In this document: piece by piece, positions 48,931 to 59,090 of the stretch
Layout: each line of letters begins with the position of its first letter
How positions within the stretch are numbered: the first letter of the stretch is position 1
Source: Actinomycetota bacterium
GTDB taxonomy: Bacteria; Actinomycetota; JAHEXW01; JAGVPG01
Direction of reading: 5' to 3'
DNA: 59,318 bases
NCBI GenBank assembly: GCA_020052375.1
Contig: JAGVPG010000022.1
Location: forward strand, 1 to 59,318
Program-made: the position numbers and the translations under genes
Notes under the pieces: generated by a model
What the model was told of the DNA's origin: nothing
Databases searched by the model: none
What the model saw: the letters and a program-made list of their open reading frames with translations, nothing else

Positions 48931-49761
48931 TTACTTTTGACACTTCGGGCAGTAGAATGTAGACCTTCCGGCTATCTTTATCCTCTTGATCGTCCCGCCG
49001 TCATCTCTGAAACAGGGTTCGCCTTCGCGGCGATAAACGCGGTGGTGTTTTACATACCCGCCCTGCTTGCCACTAAGGTCGACATACTTTGAGAATGACG
49101 AGCCCCGGTTCTCGATGGCCGCTCTAAGGATCTCCAAAGTCGCGTCATGCAGCGCTGCCAGCTCTTGCCGGGTAAGCACGTCTGGTGAACGTGTCGGTTT
49201 GATCCGCGCTTCGTGCAGTATCTCATCGGCATAGATATTACCGATGCCCGCGATGACGCTCTGGTCAAGAAGGACCGCTTTTATCTTCGCCTTTTTTCGC
49301 CGCGTAAATCTGTCTTTAAGATAAGCGACAGTGAAATCGGTGCTGAACGGTTCCGGGCCCATGCCGGCCAGCGTCGTGTCATTGCCCGCGTCTTCCGTCT
49401 TGAGCGCCTTTACATAACCGAATTGCCTCTGGTCGCGCAGGTGGAGAAGGTGTCCGTTGGAAAGACCGAAGATGATATGGGTCCATTTGCCGATAGGGTC
49501 CTCGGCATCCATATATAGAAGCTGTCCGCTCATCTTCAAGTGGATCATGATCGTATAGCCGGATGAAAGCCGTAAGAGGATGATCTTGCCCCGCCGGTCG
49601 ACGGCCGTTATCTTTGCATCTTTAAGGATATGCGCTAGGTCTTCGGCTTGAGTGTCTTTCAGCATCTTAGGTAGAAAGATTTCGACGCTTGTTAACTTAA
49701 GACCGACTATCGACCTTTGGAGGTCCAGTCTTACGGTTTCGACCTCCGGCAGTTCAGGCAT
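48931..49761 (-). CDS. mutM: Formamidopyrimidine-DNA glycosylase, zinc finger lacking one Cys
   Basis: A 276-residue base-excision repair enzyme for oxidised purines. The catalytic N-terminus MPELPEVETV (Pro2, Glu3) and the H2TH region (VIAGIGNIYADEILHEARI) are intact. The C-terminal finger normally has C-x2-C-x16-C-x2-C. Here GEPCFRDDGGT has only one Cys in the first pair (Asp at or near the second), while CPKCQK keeps the second pair and GRSTFYCP is normal. Zinc binding may therefore be altered. It overlaps the CPBP gene by 8 bases. Confidence 0.93.
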   Translation of the reverse strand: MPELPEVETVRLDLQRSIVGLKLTSVEIFLPKMLKDTQAEDLAHILKDAKITAVDRRGKIILLRLSSGYTIMIHLKMSGQLLYMDAEDPIGKWTHIIFGLSNGHLLHLRDQRQFGYVKALKTEDAGNDTTLAGMGPEPFSTDFTVAYLKDRFTRRKKAKIKAVLLDQSVIAGIGNIYADEILHEARIKPTRSPDVLTRQELAALHDATLEILRAAIENRGSSFSKYVDLSGKQGGYVKHHRVYRREGEPCFRDDGGTIKRIKIAGRSTFYCPKCQK

Positions 49762-50626
49762 CTTTCTCTAACCGGCCGGTGAATACTTTTGTATACAGGA
49801 ACCATACCAGTAAAAAGCCGAGCATATAGGTAAAAGTCGAGATCAGCCCACCTTCCGGACCGAAGACGCCGCCGGTCAGCCATGCCGGCCCGCTTATCTT
49901 GGAGATGATAAAGCTGATCATACCCGGATTAAGCCCGCTGACGGGCAGCCCGTATATATAGCCTTCGAACAGGTTCCATGCCAGATGAAAACAGATCGGG
50001 AACCAAAGAGACCCGGTCACGAAATATCCGTATGCCAGCAAGACGCCGGCCAGTGAGAGGTTCAACCCGATCATCCATGAGAAATTCGGATTGAAGATGT
50101 GGGCAAAACCGAACAAGAGCGACGTCACGATTATGGCGGCGATGATCCCCCATCCTTCCGTGATGTTGGCCAGAAGATAACCGCGAAAAACCAGTTCTTC
50201 AGAGATGGCTGCCCCCAACGCTCCGGCGAGGACGAATAGGAAAGTCAGAAAAAAGAAGATATTGAAGGCCGAGAGGCCGAAGTGGAAGCTGTACTTAAGC
50301 CACCCGCCCGCATATTGTACGCCGAACATCAAAGTGACCAGCAGAAACGCCGTGCCGAAGCCGACGGCGGAGTCAACAGTCCATCCCTTGTCGAATTCGA
50401 GCCCCAGGCTTTGAACGGTCTTCTTGTCCCATAAGCGCCGGAAGAGTATGACCAAACCGATCGGCATGATCAAAGAGATCATGCTAAGATACAGACCCGC
50501 CGTAGTCCCAGCCGCTACTCCGAACATACCGATCACGACCGACAGACCGAGGAACGCGATTATGAATAGGATCACCCGGAGAGTGGGTTGGATGCGGTCG
50601 TGATGTTCTCGAGTCTGTGTTTCCAT
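49754..50626 (-). CDS. CPBP-family intramembrane protease
   Basis: A 290-residue membrane protein with about eight hydrophobic segments and the three CPBP motifs: EELVFRGYL (E-E-x3-R), FGFAHIFNP (F-x3-H) and HLAWNLFEG (H-x3-N). These form the active site of Rce1-type glutamate proteases. The substrate is unknown. It overlaps mutM and lies 7 bases after the GNAT gene, in an apparent operon. Confidence 0.9.
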   Translation of the reverse strand: METQTREHHDRIQPTLRVILFIIAFLGLSVVIGMFGVAAGTTAGLYLSMISLIMPIGLVILFRRLWDKKTVQSLGLEFDKGWTVDSAVGFGTAFLLVTLMFGVQYAGGWLKYSFHFGLSAFNIFFFLTFLFVLAGALGAAISEELVFRGYLLANITEGWGIIAAIIVTSLLFGFAHIFNPNFSWMIGLNLSLAGVLLAYGYFVTGSLWFPICFHLAWNLFEGYIYGLPVSGLNPGMISFIISKISGPAWLTGGVFGPEGGLISTFTYMLGFLLVWFLYTKVFTGRLEKDA

Positions 50627-50633
50627 GATCTCC

Positions 50634-51203
50634 TTATAACGGTACTGGCGCTTTTTTCGGATATGGCGAACTTAAAGGTTTGCTTAGCTGCTTTAAGGCA
50701 GCTTCAACGTTCTCTTGCCAGGCTACAAGGCTCTTGACGTCCAAACGTAGCAAGGGGAAACGGTCATCGTCTTTCTTAATATAAAAACCGCGTTCCAGAT
50801 AGAAGCGGATGGGATTGGCCGGAATAAGATCATCCGATCTGGAACCGAAAAGCTCCAATGCCTTGTATTTCCTTTTCAATACGTGTTTTTCAATATCCAT
50901 CAAAAGCTTTTCGCCGAGTCCGCTCCCCCTGTTGTCGGGCATTATATACATGCATGCCAGGAATATGGCATCCTCGCCCACAGGCCCTGCCGGGTATTCG
51001 GCGATCTTTGGAAAATAGGACGGTGGTCCAAAAAGTGTATACCCTACCGGGTTATTATCCTCAAAGATGACAAAACCGCAGGTCCCCCATTCCTTGAGGA
51101 TGAGCTTTACCTTGTCCGTATCTATCCAGTAAGTGCACGTGCGACAAGGATACGGTATTTTCGAAAGATTCGAATGGCTTAACCCTGTGATTCTGCTGGA
51201 CAT
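50634..51203 (-). CDS. GNAT-family N-acetyltransferase
   Basis: A 189-residue protein: acetyl-CoA-binding motif A in MYIMPDNRGSGLGEKLL (R-x-x-G-x-G/A) and the later NPIRFYLERGFYI (motif B). The N-terminus has a PCRTCTYW Cys pair, unusual for the family and perhaps metal-binding. The substrate is unknown. It is upstream of the CPBP protease gene. Confidence 0.82.
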   Translation of the reverse strand: MSSRITGLSHSNLSKIPYPCRTCTYWIDTDKVKLILKEWGTCGFVIFEDNNPVGYTLFGPPSYFPKIAEYPAGPVGEDAIFLACMYIMPDNRGSGLGEKLLMDIEKHVLKRKYKALELFGSRSDDLIPANPIRFYLERGFYIKKDDDRFPLLRLDVKSLVAWQENVEAALKQLSKPLSSPYPKKAPVPL

Positions 51204-51212
51204 CTGAAAGGT

Positions 51213-51578
51213 TTATTTCTTCTTCGTGCCGCCCTCGGCCGCTGGTTTCGGCGGGACCGTTTTTTCACGCATCTTACTGGCCGTTTCCTCCATCTTTTCC
51301 CTTAATTCCTCGCCCTTCTCAGCCAGCGCTTCCTTGCCCGCTGAGAAGGCCTCCGTTACCGTGCCGAGTTGCTCTTCGTAAGCGGTCTTGCCCTTCTCAT
51401 AAAGTTCTTGCGCTCGCTTTGAACCGGTATCGTATACTTCTTCCGCTTTTTCCTTGATGTCGCGTCGCGTTTCCTCTCCGGCCTTGGGGGCAAACAATAT
51501 CCCCATCACTCCGCCGACGACCGCACCAAAAAGAAGTCCTCCCAAGAAGCTGTAGAACTCTCCGCCTCTGTCACTCAT
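51213..51578 (-). CDS. YtxH-domain protein
   Basis: A 121-residue protein with an N-terminal glycine-rich membrane segment (FLGGLLFGAVVGGVMGILFAP), the KAGEETRRDIKEKAEE motif of YtxH proteins, and a long charged coiled-coil region ending KPAAEGGTKKK. Such proteins are general-stress type membrane proteins without known mechanism. AGGAGG lies 9 bases before ATG 51578, which rules out the longer frame to 51692. Confidence 0.88.
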   Translation of the reverse strand: MSDRGGEFYSFLGGLLFGAVVGGVMGILFAPKAGEETRRDIKEKAEEVYDTGSKRAQELYEKGKTAYEEQLGTVTEAFSAGKEALAEKGEELREKMEETASKMREKTVPPKPAAEGGTKKK

Positions 51579-51673
51579 AATCGATCGACCTCCTCCTAAA
51601 ATAGATAATAAACGTCCGCTGGAAAAGATAGTATAATATAGCTTCAAACGCGTTACAAGAGATAGGATGATTG

Positions 51674-52930
51674 ATGACAGACTCGGCTCCATCGCACGGC
51701 TTCCTTTTTGATAAATGGCTTCATCTTTACGCTGAACGCGTCGAAACCATGCGCTCCTCGGAAGTTCGGGATCTACTGGCAGTGACCGCGCGCCCGGATA
51801 TAATCGCGCTTGCCGGCGGCTCGTTGGATATCAAAGCCAGTAATCTCGGTAAGGTCAGCGACATCGTGGCGGATGTGTTAACAGAAGCAGGTCCTGAAGC
51901 TCTATCATACGGGCCGAGTGAAGGACACCTCGGATTGCGCAAGTTCCTTGTTAAGTTCATGGCTGATGAAGGCGTTGATTGTGATGTCGACGACATAATC
52001 ATCACGCAGGGCGGCCAGCAAGCCCTCGAGTTGATAGCCAAGATATTCATCAATCCCGGTGATACCATAGTCGCCGAGGCGCCCACCTACGTCGGAGCGC
52101 TTAACGCGTTTCTTAGTTATCAAGCGTCGATCATCCAGGTCAAGATGGACAACAACGGCATGATAATGTCGAATATGGAAAAAACGCTTAAGGACCTACG
52201 GGATAAAGGGATCCAACCAAAATACATCTACACCATACCCAACTCGCAGAATCCTGGCGGCTTGTCGATGTCGCTGTCGCGCCGGAAGAAGCTGATCAAA
52301 CTGGCTCGTGACTATCAGACGCTCATTGTCGAAGACAGCGCCTACAGGCGTATCCGCTTTGAAGGCGAGGATATCCCTTCTCTCAAGCAACTCGATTCCG
52401 CGAATGTCGTATACATAGGCACATTCTCTAAGATACTGTCGGCTGGTCTGCGTGTCGGCTGGGTGATCGCTCCCCGTCCGATACGCGAAAAACTTGTTTT
52501 TGCCAAACAAGCTGCGGATCTGTGCTCATCATCTCTAGCTCAACGTATCGTCGAACAGTTCTTTCATGAAACACCGGTTAATAATCACATAAACAAACTT
52601 ATCACAGTCTGCCGTCGCCGCCGGGATACGATGCTTGACGCTCTGGATGAGTTCTTCCCTAAGGGAACAACCTGGACAAAGCCGATTGGCGGATTCTTCA
52701 TCTGGGTCACTCTACCGGAATATATCGATACGACTGCTATGCTGGCGAAAGCGATCCAACAAAAAGTGGCCTATGTACCGGGTAAAGCATTCTTCGCAGA
52801 CGGTTCCGGACGCAACTGTATGCGCCTTAACTATTCGTTCCCGAAAGAGAAGGACATCAAAGAAGGCGTCCGGCGGCTGGCTGAAGTCATAGAGCAAGAA
52901 ATGGAACTGTACAAGAGATTGAAAGTGTAG
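51674..52930 (+). CDS. PLP-dependent aminotransferase (class I, LysN/MocR-like)
   Basis: A 418-residue fold-type I aminotransferase: ALSYGPSEGHLGLRKFL, ITQGGQQALELI, PNSQNPGGLSMS, VEDSAYRRIRF and the PLP-Lys in GTFSKILSAGLRVGW. It resembles 2-aminoadipate or aromatic aminotransferases. Its exact substrate is not determined by sequence alone. It lies 8 bases upstream of ddl, so a role in amino-acid supply to the cell wall is possible. Confidence 0.88.
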   Translation: MTDSAPSHGFLFDKWLHLYAERVETMRSSEVRDLLAVTARPDIIALAGGSLDIKASNLGKVSDIVADVLTEAGPEALSYGPSEGHLGLRKFLVKFMADEGVDCDVDDIIITQGGQQALELIAKIFINPGDTIVAEAPTYVGALNAFLSYQASIIQVKMDNNGMIMSNMEKTLKDLRDKGIQPKYIYTIPNSQNPGGLSMSLSRRKKLIKLARDYQTLIVEDSAYRRIRFEGEDIPSLKQLDSANVVYIGTFSKILSAGLRVGWVIAPRPIREKLVFAKQAADLCSSSLAQRIVEQFFHETPVNNHINKLITVCRRRRDTMLDALDEFFPKGTTWTKPIGGFFIWVTLPEYIDTTAMLAKAIQQKVAYVPGKAFFADGSGRNCMRLNYSFPKEKDIKEGVRRLAEVIEQEMELYKRLKV

Positions 52931-52938
52931 GAGGGACC

Positions 52939-53880
52939 ATGAAACCGAAGATCGCTGTCCTTATGGGCGGGCATTCACTTGAACGCGAGATATCACTCCA
53001 AAGCGGAAAGCGCGTCGCGGCCGCGTTGAAGCGATTGGGATACCGTGTCGCCGCTCTGGATGTCGACGAACATATCGTAACGACTCTTAAACGGGAAAAA
53101 GCCGATATGTGCTTCATCGCTCTGCACGGCAAGTTCGGCGAAGACGGAACCATTCAGGAGCTGCTTGAGATCATGGGATTGCCTTATACAGGCGCGGGCG
53201 TCCTGGCCAGCATGTTCGGCATGGATAAAGCTCTGTCGAAAGAGATATTCAAACGCGACGGCATCCCGACTCCGCCGTTCTTCTCGCTCAGCGTCGGCGC
53301 GATCAAAGAGATGGGGGCCTCGAACGTACTGAAGGATGTCGTTGCCGACCTGGGGCTACCTATAGTCGTCAAACCTTCTTCCCAGGGTTCGGCGCTCGGT
53401 ATAAAGATGATCGAGACTGACGCAGAACTGCCGGCAGCTATCTTAAGCGCTCTAAGTTACGATGACAAAGTCATTCTTGAGAAATACATAAAAGGTGTGG
53501 AAGTAGCAGTGAGTGTCCTGGGTGTCGAGCGTCCGCACGCTCTTCCCGCCGTCGAGATCGTCCCTAAGAAACATTACTTCGACTTTGAAGCCATGTATAC
53601 GATGGGTAAGACCGACTATTTCGTACCCGCCCGCATCCCGGACGAAACCTTCAAACAGGTTCAACACGTGGCCGTCAAGGTATTCAAGTCGCTACAATGT
53701 AAAGACATGGGTAGAGTCGACTTCATCATCGGAAAAGACGACGTGCCTTATGTCCTGGAGCTCAATACCATCCCCGGCCTGACGGAGACCTCACTGCTCC
53801 CGATGGCGGCCCAAGAAGCCGGCATGGAATTCGACGAATTGGTGGAGAAGATAGTCGAGTATGGCAGAGGAAGTAGCTAG
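52939..53880 (+). CDS. ddl: D-alanine--D-alanine ligase
   Basis: A 313-residue ATP-grasp enzyme of peptidoglycan synthesis: VLMGGHSLEREISLQSG at the N-terminus, FIALHGKFGEDGTIQ, PIVVKPSSQGSALG (ATP binding) and MGRVDFIIGKDDVPYVLELNTIPGLT (summarised as D-F-x-x-G and L-E-L-N-T-I-P-G-L-T metal site). Full length for the family. GGAGG lies 8 bases before the ATG. Confidence 0.94.
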   Translation: MKPKIAVLMGGHSLEREISLQSGKRVAAALKRLGYRVAALDVDEHIVTTLKREKADMCFIALHGKFGEDGTIQELLEIMGLPYTGAGVLASMFGMDKALSKEIFKRDGIPTPPFFSLSVGAIKEMGASNVLKDVVADLGLPIVVKPSSQGSALGIKMIETDAELPAAILSALSYDDKVILEKYIKGVEVAVSVLGVERPHALPAVEIVPKKHYFDFEAMYTMGKTDYFVPARIPDETFKQVQHVAVKVFKSLQCKDMGRVDFIIGKDDVPYVLELNTIPGLTETSLLPMAAQEAGMEFDELVEKIVEYGRGSS

Positions 53881-53907
53881 CGGTTAGCAGTTGGCAGTTG
53901 GTTACTT

Positions 53908-54744
53908 TTACGACTTCAAGGCCCGCTTGTCGTAGAGGACATGGAAGATGTATATGGGGCAACAGTCACATCCCACGTTTTTCCTTATCGAACAGGTACA
54001 ACCTGCCACTTGCCAGCAATCTTCTTCACTTTTCTTAATAGAACAGACGGAGATTGCATCTGATGAACATTTTCTTATCTGCGAGCACTTCTTCTCGGCA
54101 ACCAATTCCACCTGTTCGATAGCATCAAGTAAGCCTCTTTCAGCCAGTTTCTTCTCGATCTCTTCCTTGAATTCCAAATAAACGGGGCAATTGATCAGTA
54201 TACAGACGGCCGGCGAGTTTGTGCACGGCCTTTCGTCAACCTCCCAGCAATGCTTCTGATCAATATATGCCTGGCAGTTCAGGCATGATTCACCGGTCGG
54301 TGAGGTCGCGTGCATTATTTCCCAGCACCGGTCCTGGCTGGCATCCGTATGCTCCAGCGCATCCAGTACGTCCATTATCTTTATGCCGTTTTCGGCTGTC
54401 TTATGCATATTGTGAAGGACCGCCGATAGCAGCAGAAACCTTTCATCCCTATCGTCCAGGGCATAGGCAAATTCGCGCATCACAGGTATATAACTGGGAT
54501 TGGGAGCCAGCAATGAACTTCCTTCTTTAGATGATCTCCTTAACAGCAGGCCTTTGTGAGTGAATTCATTGATCGCTGTTTCGACTTCTTCTTTCTCTCT
54601 CCTGCCGACCTTGTGGACGATGTCGGAGATATCCAACGGCTCCATGAACTGATTCGCGATAAAGATCGCCAGGTCCCATTTTTCGAACGAGTTTATATAT
54701 ACATCTACGAATTTTTCCAGTTCTTTCCGCTTTATTGCAATCAT
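53908..54744 (-). CDS. Cys-rich winged-helix protein with CW-type motifs
   Basis: A 278-residue protein. The N-terminal third (about 1-85) looks like a winged helix (DISDIVHKVGRREKEEVETAINEFTHKG). The rest carries CW-type Cys clusters: RCWEIMH...SCLNCQAY, HCWEVDERPC...CILINCPVY, and DCWQVAGCTC...CDCCPIY. The C-W-E ... C-x2-C-P/x-Y pattern recalls two-CW proteins that may bind Fe-S or metal. It may be a redox- or metal-responsive regulator. ATG 54744 (after GAGAGG) is preferred over 54789. Confidence 0.72.
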   Translation of the reverse strand: MIAIKRKELEKFVDVYINSFEKWDLAIFIANQFMEPLDISDIVHKVGRREKEEVETAINEFTHKGLLLRRSSKEGSSLLAPNPSYIPVMREFAYALDDRDERFLLLSAVLHNMHKTAENGIKIMDVLDALEHTDASQDRCWEIMHATSPTGESCLNCQAYIDQKHCWEVDERPCTNSPAVCILINCPVYLEFKEEIEKKLAERGLLDAIEQVELVAEKKCSQIRKCSSDAISVCSIKKSEEDCWQVAGCTCSIRKNVGCDCCPIYIFHVLYDKRALKS

Positions 54745-54823
54745 TAAGACCTCTCTCGATTTGCCTGTTGATGATAAAGAATAACTCATTATCGAGAAGA
54801 TTGCAACAATTGCAACGTTCTTT

Positions 54824-56530
54824 TTATTCTCTGGACATCGTCTCGCGCATGACTTCTTCTAAAGTCGTTACGCCGGCGAACACTTTATCCAGTCCGTCCT
54901 CACGGAGCGTCCGCATACCGAACGACACGGCTGCGTCGTGTATGTCGTTGACCGGCGCCTTCTGCATGATCAGTTCCCTTATCTTATACTTGACTATCAT
55001 GAGCTCAAAAACGCCGGTCCTTCCCTTATAACCAAGATGGTGGCATTGGATACAGCCTGTACCATGGTAGAATTTATGTTCTTCGGGATGCTCGATACCC
55101 ATGATTTTTATCATCTCTTCGCTCGGTCTATACTCTGTTTTACAGTTAGGACAGATACGTCGTACCAGGCGCTGCGCGATCACGGACATCAGAGCCGACG
55201 CGACCAGGAACGGTTCGACACCCATATCCATCAAACGCGCCGTTGCTCCGCCGGCATCCAATGTATGGAGTGTCGATAATACCAGATGGCCGGTTAAGAC
55301 AGCCCGTATACCGAGCTCGGCCGTTTCAACATCCCGCATCTCCCCGACCATTATTATGTCCGGATCCTGCCGGAGGATCGTCCTTAGACCGCTGGCGAAA
55401 GTCAAGCCCGCCTTAGGGTTGATCTGGCCTTGATTGATATCCTGGATATTATATTCCACAGGGTCTTCAAGAGTGACGATGTTCTTATCGGGCGAACGGA
55501 TCGCGTTCAGCATCGTATAGAGAGTGGTCGTTTTACCGGATCCTGTCGGTCCGCAAGACAGTATTAATCCGCTAGGTGTTTTGATCAGATTCTTGACCTC
55601 CCGGAGGAGAGTCTGTGACAGACCTATCGACTCCAGGTCCGTTACAGATTTTGTCTTATCAAGTACTCTCAAGACGACTTTTTCGCCTTCGATCGTCGGG
55701 AACGTCGACATCCGTATATCCACGTCCCGTCCCAGCATCTCGATAGAAATGCGTCCGTCTTGGGGGACGCGCCTCTCGGTGATGTCCAGATCTGCCATGA
55801 CCTTAAGTCGCGAGACAACGGCGAGATGCATGTTCTTAGGGATCGTGGACACCTTGTGCAGGTATCCATCGACCCGGTATCGTAGATCATCGATATCTCG
55901 CCGCGGCTCGATATGTATATCACTAGCCCCCTGGTTGATGGCGTGCAGGATCAGTTCGTTGACAAGCCTTATTACCGGAGGCTGATTGGTAATCAACTCG
56001 AGCTTGTGCTTTGAAAGATGCTCCATGCTCGGCATATCAAAACTTGCAGTACCTACAGCCCGGACTGCTTCTTTTATAGATTCGGCGCTGCCGTAGTATT
56101 CTTCGATCGCCTTTCTGATGCTTTCTGCGCTCGCAAGGACCGGACTGACATCCAGGCCTGCCTGCAACCTTATCTCATCAAGCGCAAAAACATTGATCGG
56201 GTCCGCCATCGCTACCGTCAGCGTGTCTTCGACCTTGAAAAGAGGTATCAACAAATGCTTACGCGCAAGCGAAGCAGGGATGAACTTAAGCACTTCGGAT
56301 TCTATCGAATAGCCGGTGACATCGATGTGTGGAAGTTCAAGTTCGCGAGCGATAAACGATATCAGATCTTCTTCCGCGACGGCCGACGTATCGACCAGGG
56401 CTTGCCCGAGGGATACCCCAAGATCCTTCGACATCCGCTGCGCCTCGTCCAACTGATCATTCGAGATGAGTTTCTCTTTGACCAGGAGGTCACCGATCCT
56501 ATCAGAGAAGGTTATAGTGTTTTTCACCAT
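54824..56530 (-). CDS. pilB: PilB/GspE-type secretion ATPase
   Basis: A 568-residue hexameric ATPase of type IV pili or type II secretion. It has an N-terminal MshEN domain (about 1-140; a cyclic-di-GMP-binding fold in relatives), a linker domain, Walker A GPTGSGKTTT (about 335), the Asp box, Walker B IIMVGEMRDVETAE, the His box STLHTLDA and a zinc motif CPNC...CIQCHH. With two GGDEF proteins in the window, control by cyclic-di-GMP is plausible. It lies 20 bases after a response regulator gene. No pilin gene is in the window. Confidence 0.9.
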   Translation of the reverse strand: MVKNTITFSDRIGDLLVKEKLISNDQLDEAQRMSKDLGVSLGQALVDTSAVAEEDLISFIARELELPHIDVTGYSIESEVLKFIPASLARKHLLIPLFKVEDTLTVAMADPINVFALDEIRLQAGLDVSPVLASAESIRKAIEEYYGSAESIKEAVRAVGTASFDMPSMEHLSKHKLELITNQPPVIRLVNELILHAINQGASDIHIEPRRDIDDLRYRVDGYLHKVSTIPKNMHLAVVSRLKVMADLDITERRVPQDGRISIEMLGRDVDIRMSTFPTIEGEKVVLRVLDKTKSVTDLESIGLSQTLLREVKNLIKTPSGLILSCGPTGSGKTTTLYTMLNAIRSPDKNIVTLEDPVEYNIQDINQGQINPKAGLTFASGLRTILRQDPDIIMVGEMRDVETAELGIRAVLTGHLVLSTLHTLDAGGATARLMDMGVEPFLVASALMSVIAQRLVRRICPNCKTEYRPSEEMIKIMGIEHPEEHKFYHGTGCIQCHHLGYKGRTGVFELMIVKYKIRELIMQKAPVNDIHDAAVSFGMRTLREDGLDKVFAGVTTLEEVMRETMSRE

Positions 56531-56550
56531 TTAGAACGCCCTCCAATCTT

Positions 56551-56925
56551 TCAGATGTCTTCCATATGCAGCAGAGATCTTATCGTTCTTAAAAGCTCCT
56601 GCGGATCATAAGGTTTTGTGATGTACCCGTCGGCTCCCATTTTTAAGCCGGTCACTTTGTCCTTTTCTTGCGTTTTGGCGGTCAGCATCAAGATCGGTGT
56701 ACCGCTGTACTTCTCATCGAACTTTATCAACCTCGATACCTGAAAACCGTCGAGCTTGGGAAGCATGACATCCAGGATTATCAAGTCCGGTTGTTGTTCC
56801 CGCGCTTTGTTCAGCGCTTCCAGCCCGTCAAAAGCGGTGATGACCTCAAAACCGGCTGCTTCAAGCCTGATCGTCAGCGTATCTACAATATCGGGTTCGT
56901 CGTCTGCAACAAGGATCTTCTTCAT
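56551..56925 (-). CDS. Single-domain response regulator
   Basis: A 124-residue CheY-like receiver: KKILVADDEPDIV (acidic pocket), phosphoacceptor Asp in DLIILDVMLP (about residue 52), Thr in MLTAKT and Lys in YITKPYD (about 104). ATG 56925 follows AGGAGG. It sits between a histidine kinase and the PilB-type ATPase, suggesting the pair controls pilus or secretion activity. Confidence 0.92.
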   Translation of the reverse strand: MKKILVADDEPDIVDTLTIRLEAAGFEVITAFDGLEALNKAREQQPDLIILDVMLPKLDGFQVSRLIKFDEKYSGTPILMLTAKTQEKDKVTGLKMGADGYITKPYDPQELLRTIRSLLHMEDI

Positions 56926-56954
56926 GTACCCTCCTGTTCCTAAGACAATCACAC

Positions 56955-59090
56955 TTACTTGCTCTTTGGCAGGGTAAAAGTGAACCTGCTCCCTTTTCCG
57001 ATCTCACTCTCGGCCCATATCTTCCCATCATGGGCTTCAATCAAACCTTTTGTTATTGAAAGGCCGAGACCCGTGCCTCCGGCACCCGGTCCCGCTTCAC
57101 GTCCCACCTGTTTGAATTTTTCAAAAATAGTGACGAGTTCCTCTTTTTGTATGCCCTTTCCTGTATCGGCGATAGTGATCTCAAGATAATCCTTGTGTTC
57201 CACGCCTTCTATGGTTATCGAACCCTTCTGTGTAAACTTGAGCGCATTACCTATCAGGTTGACGAATACCTGGGTGATCTTATCCCGATCGATGTCTACT
57301 ATACAATCGGACTTGGGACAGGCTTTTTTTAACACTATACCTTTCCTTTTTACCTGTAGGGCAAACATATCCATGACTTCGCCTATCAATTGCTTCATAC
57401 TGACTTGTTTCTTATCCACATCCAGTTCGCCGGCCTCGATCCTCGCCACATCCAGAAGCTCGTTTATCAACCTTCCAAGACGGTCGATATTTCTGGCCGC
57501 GATATCCAGATACTTCCGCTGTTTCTCGTTGATCTCGCCCCCAAAACCCTCCATCACGAGAGATACTCCCTCGCGGACGGATGAAAGCGGTGTCCTCAGT
57601 TCGTGAGAGGCGGTGCTGACAAACTCGTCCTTCGCCTGCATCAAGCGCTTTCTCTCCGTAATATCCCGAGCGACACTTATGAGAAGCCTCCCTTCACGCG
57701 TGTCGAATTTCGACACCTGGACCTCGACCGGAATAATCGAGCCATCCTTTTTGATGTGCGCCGACTCGAATATCGCGGTACCTTTTTCAAGGAGCTCCTC
57801 GATGTGTCTTTGCACCTCCGGTTGCTGTTCGGGAACGACCAGCTGCTGCATGTTCATAGTCATGAGTTCATCACGTAGATATCCTCGCGTCTTACAAGCC
57901 GCGTCGTTGATGTATATGAAGTTGCCGTCCAGGTCATGGACTATGATAGAATCGGTCGTCGAGTCCAATAGCCGCGCGCGCAAGCCCAGTTCATCTTCTA
58001 TATGCCGGCGAGTCGTTATGTTACTGGCGTAGATGCGGATGACATCATGTTCCGGTGTGACGAAGACCTTTTCTCCGAATATGATACCGTCTATCTCGGC
58101 TTTGCGTGAGAACTCCTTTTTCTGTCCTTTTTTGAGGACCTCGATTATAGTATCGATATCTTCAGGAAAGAACTGATCGGCTTCACCATCGTAACCCGAT
58201 TTTTTTAACACTTCACCGGCCGCATTATTAAAGTAGATCACCCTTTTATCCGGACCGACCTCGATGACAGGATTCGGGCTTAGTTCGGGAAACGAAGCCA
58301 GATGTTTCATTCTTTCGTCAGCCAGCTTACGATCTGTGATATCGAAAGCGGACTCGATCATCTGAGTTACCCGCCCTTTTTTATCTAATATGGGATATGC
58401 GTGCACCTCGACATACCGGGGATTGCCTTTTTTGTCTTTATGAATGTGTTCGACGACGACCGGCTTTTTTGTGCGTTTCACTTCCGTTAGCGGACATGGA
58501 TGCTCGCGACTCGAACACGGTCTGTGTGTTTTATGTAATAGCGAGTAACAAGCGACACTGCCTTTTCTGGGATCTATCTCCGCCGCCCTGTTGGCTATCA
58601 TGACCGAATAGTCTTTCGCGTCGATCACGTAGAAAGGATAAACAAGTGAATCGATGGCCGTTTTAAAGAAATCCACTTGCTCGTGGAGATCCTTCTCAAG
58701 ATGGATGATATCCGTCCAGTCGATCATGACGACCATCGTCCCCGCTCTTTCACCGGACCAGTTCGTCAACTTTCTTAAGCTCGTCTCGAATACCTTTTCA
58801 AATAGTTTTGCATTGCGTTTTACCTTGAGCTTAATCATGACCGTGGTCACGAAGTCTTTCGTACTTTCGAACTTTTTGAGCTCGGATCTAAGCGGAGTTA
58901 TGAATGTCGAGAGATGCCTTCCGGCAAACTTATCGGGAGCTATGCCCCTCTTGGCCAATAGGTTTTGCGCCGCGGCATTTGCCCTGATGATGTTTTGGCG
59001 GTTGTCAAGCATAAAAAGCGCCAGCGGGACGTACTTGGAGAGGGTCTCGCATTCCTCTTCAGCACTCATAAGCTGATGCTTCTGCACCAT
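56955..59090 (-). CDS. Multi-PAS hybrid sensor histidine kinase
   Basis: A soluble 711-residue kinase. Four PAS-like domains (about 15-130, 140-265, 270-360 and 370-485), then a HisKA domain with the phosphorylated His in [13 protein letters not shown] (about 493) and a HATPase domain with IGNALKFT (N box), DTGKGI (G1) and [10 protein letters not shown] (G2). No membrane segment is seen. The second PAS domain holds Cys residues ([23 protein letters not shown]) that could bind a metal or heme. The response regulator 29 bases downstream is its probable partner. Confidence 0.9.
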   Translation of the reverse strand: MVQKHQLMSAEEECETLSKYVPLALFMLDNRQNIIRANAAAQNLLAKRGIAPDKFAGRHLSTFITPLRSELKKFESTKDFVTTVMIKLKVKRNAKLFEKVFETSLRKLTNWSGERAGTMVVMIDWTDIIHLEKDLHEQVDFFKTAIDSLVYPFYVIDAKDYSVMIANRAAEIDPRKGSVACYSLLHKTHRPCSSREHPCPLTEVKRTKKPVVVEHIHKDKKGNPRYVEVHAYPILDKKGRVTQMIESAFDITDRKLADERMKHLASFPELSPNPVIEVGPDKRVIYFNNAAGEVLKKSGYDGEADQFFPEDIDTIIEVLKKGQKKEFSRKAEIDGIIFGEKVFVTPEHDVIRIYASNITTRRHIEDELGLRARLLDSTTDSIIVHDLDGNFIYINDAACKTRGYLRDELMTMNMQQLVVPEQQPEVQRHIEELLEKGTAIFESAHIKKDGSIIPVEVQVSKFDTREGRLLISVARDITERKRLMQAKDEFVSTASHELRTPLSSVREGVSLVMEGFGGEINEKQRKYLDIAARNIDRLGRLINELLDVARIEAGELDVDKKQVSMKQLIGEVMDMFALQVKRKGIVLKKACPKSDCIVDIDRDKITQVFVNLIGNALKFTQKGSITIEGVEHKDYLEITIADTGKGIQKEELVTIFEKFKQVGREAGPGAGGTGLGLSITKGLIEAHDGKIWAESEIGKGSRFTFTLPKSK

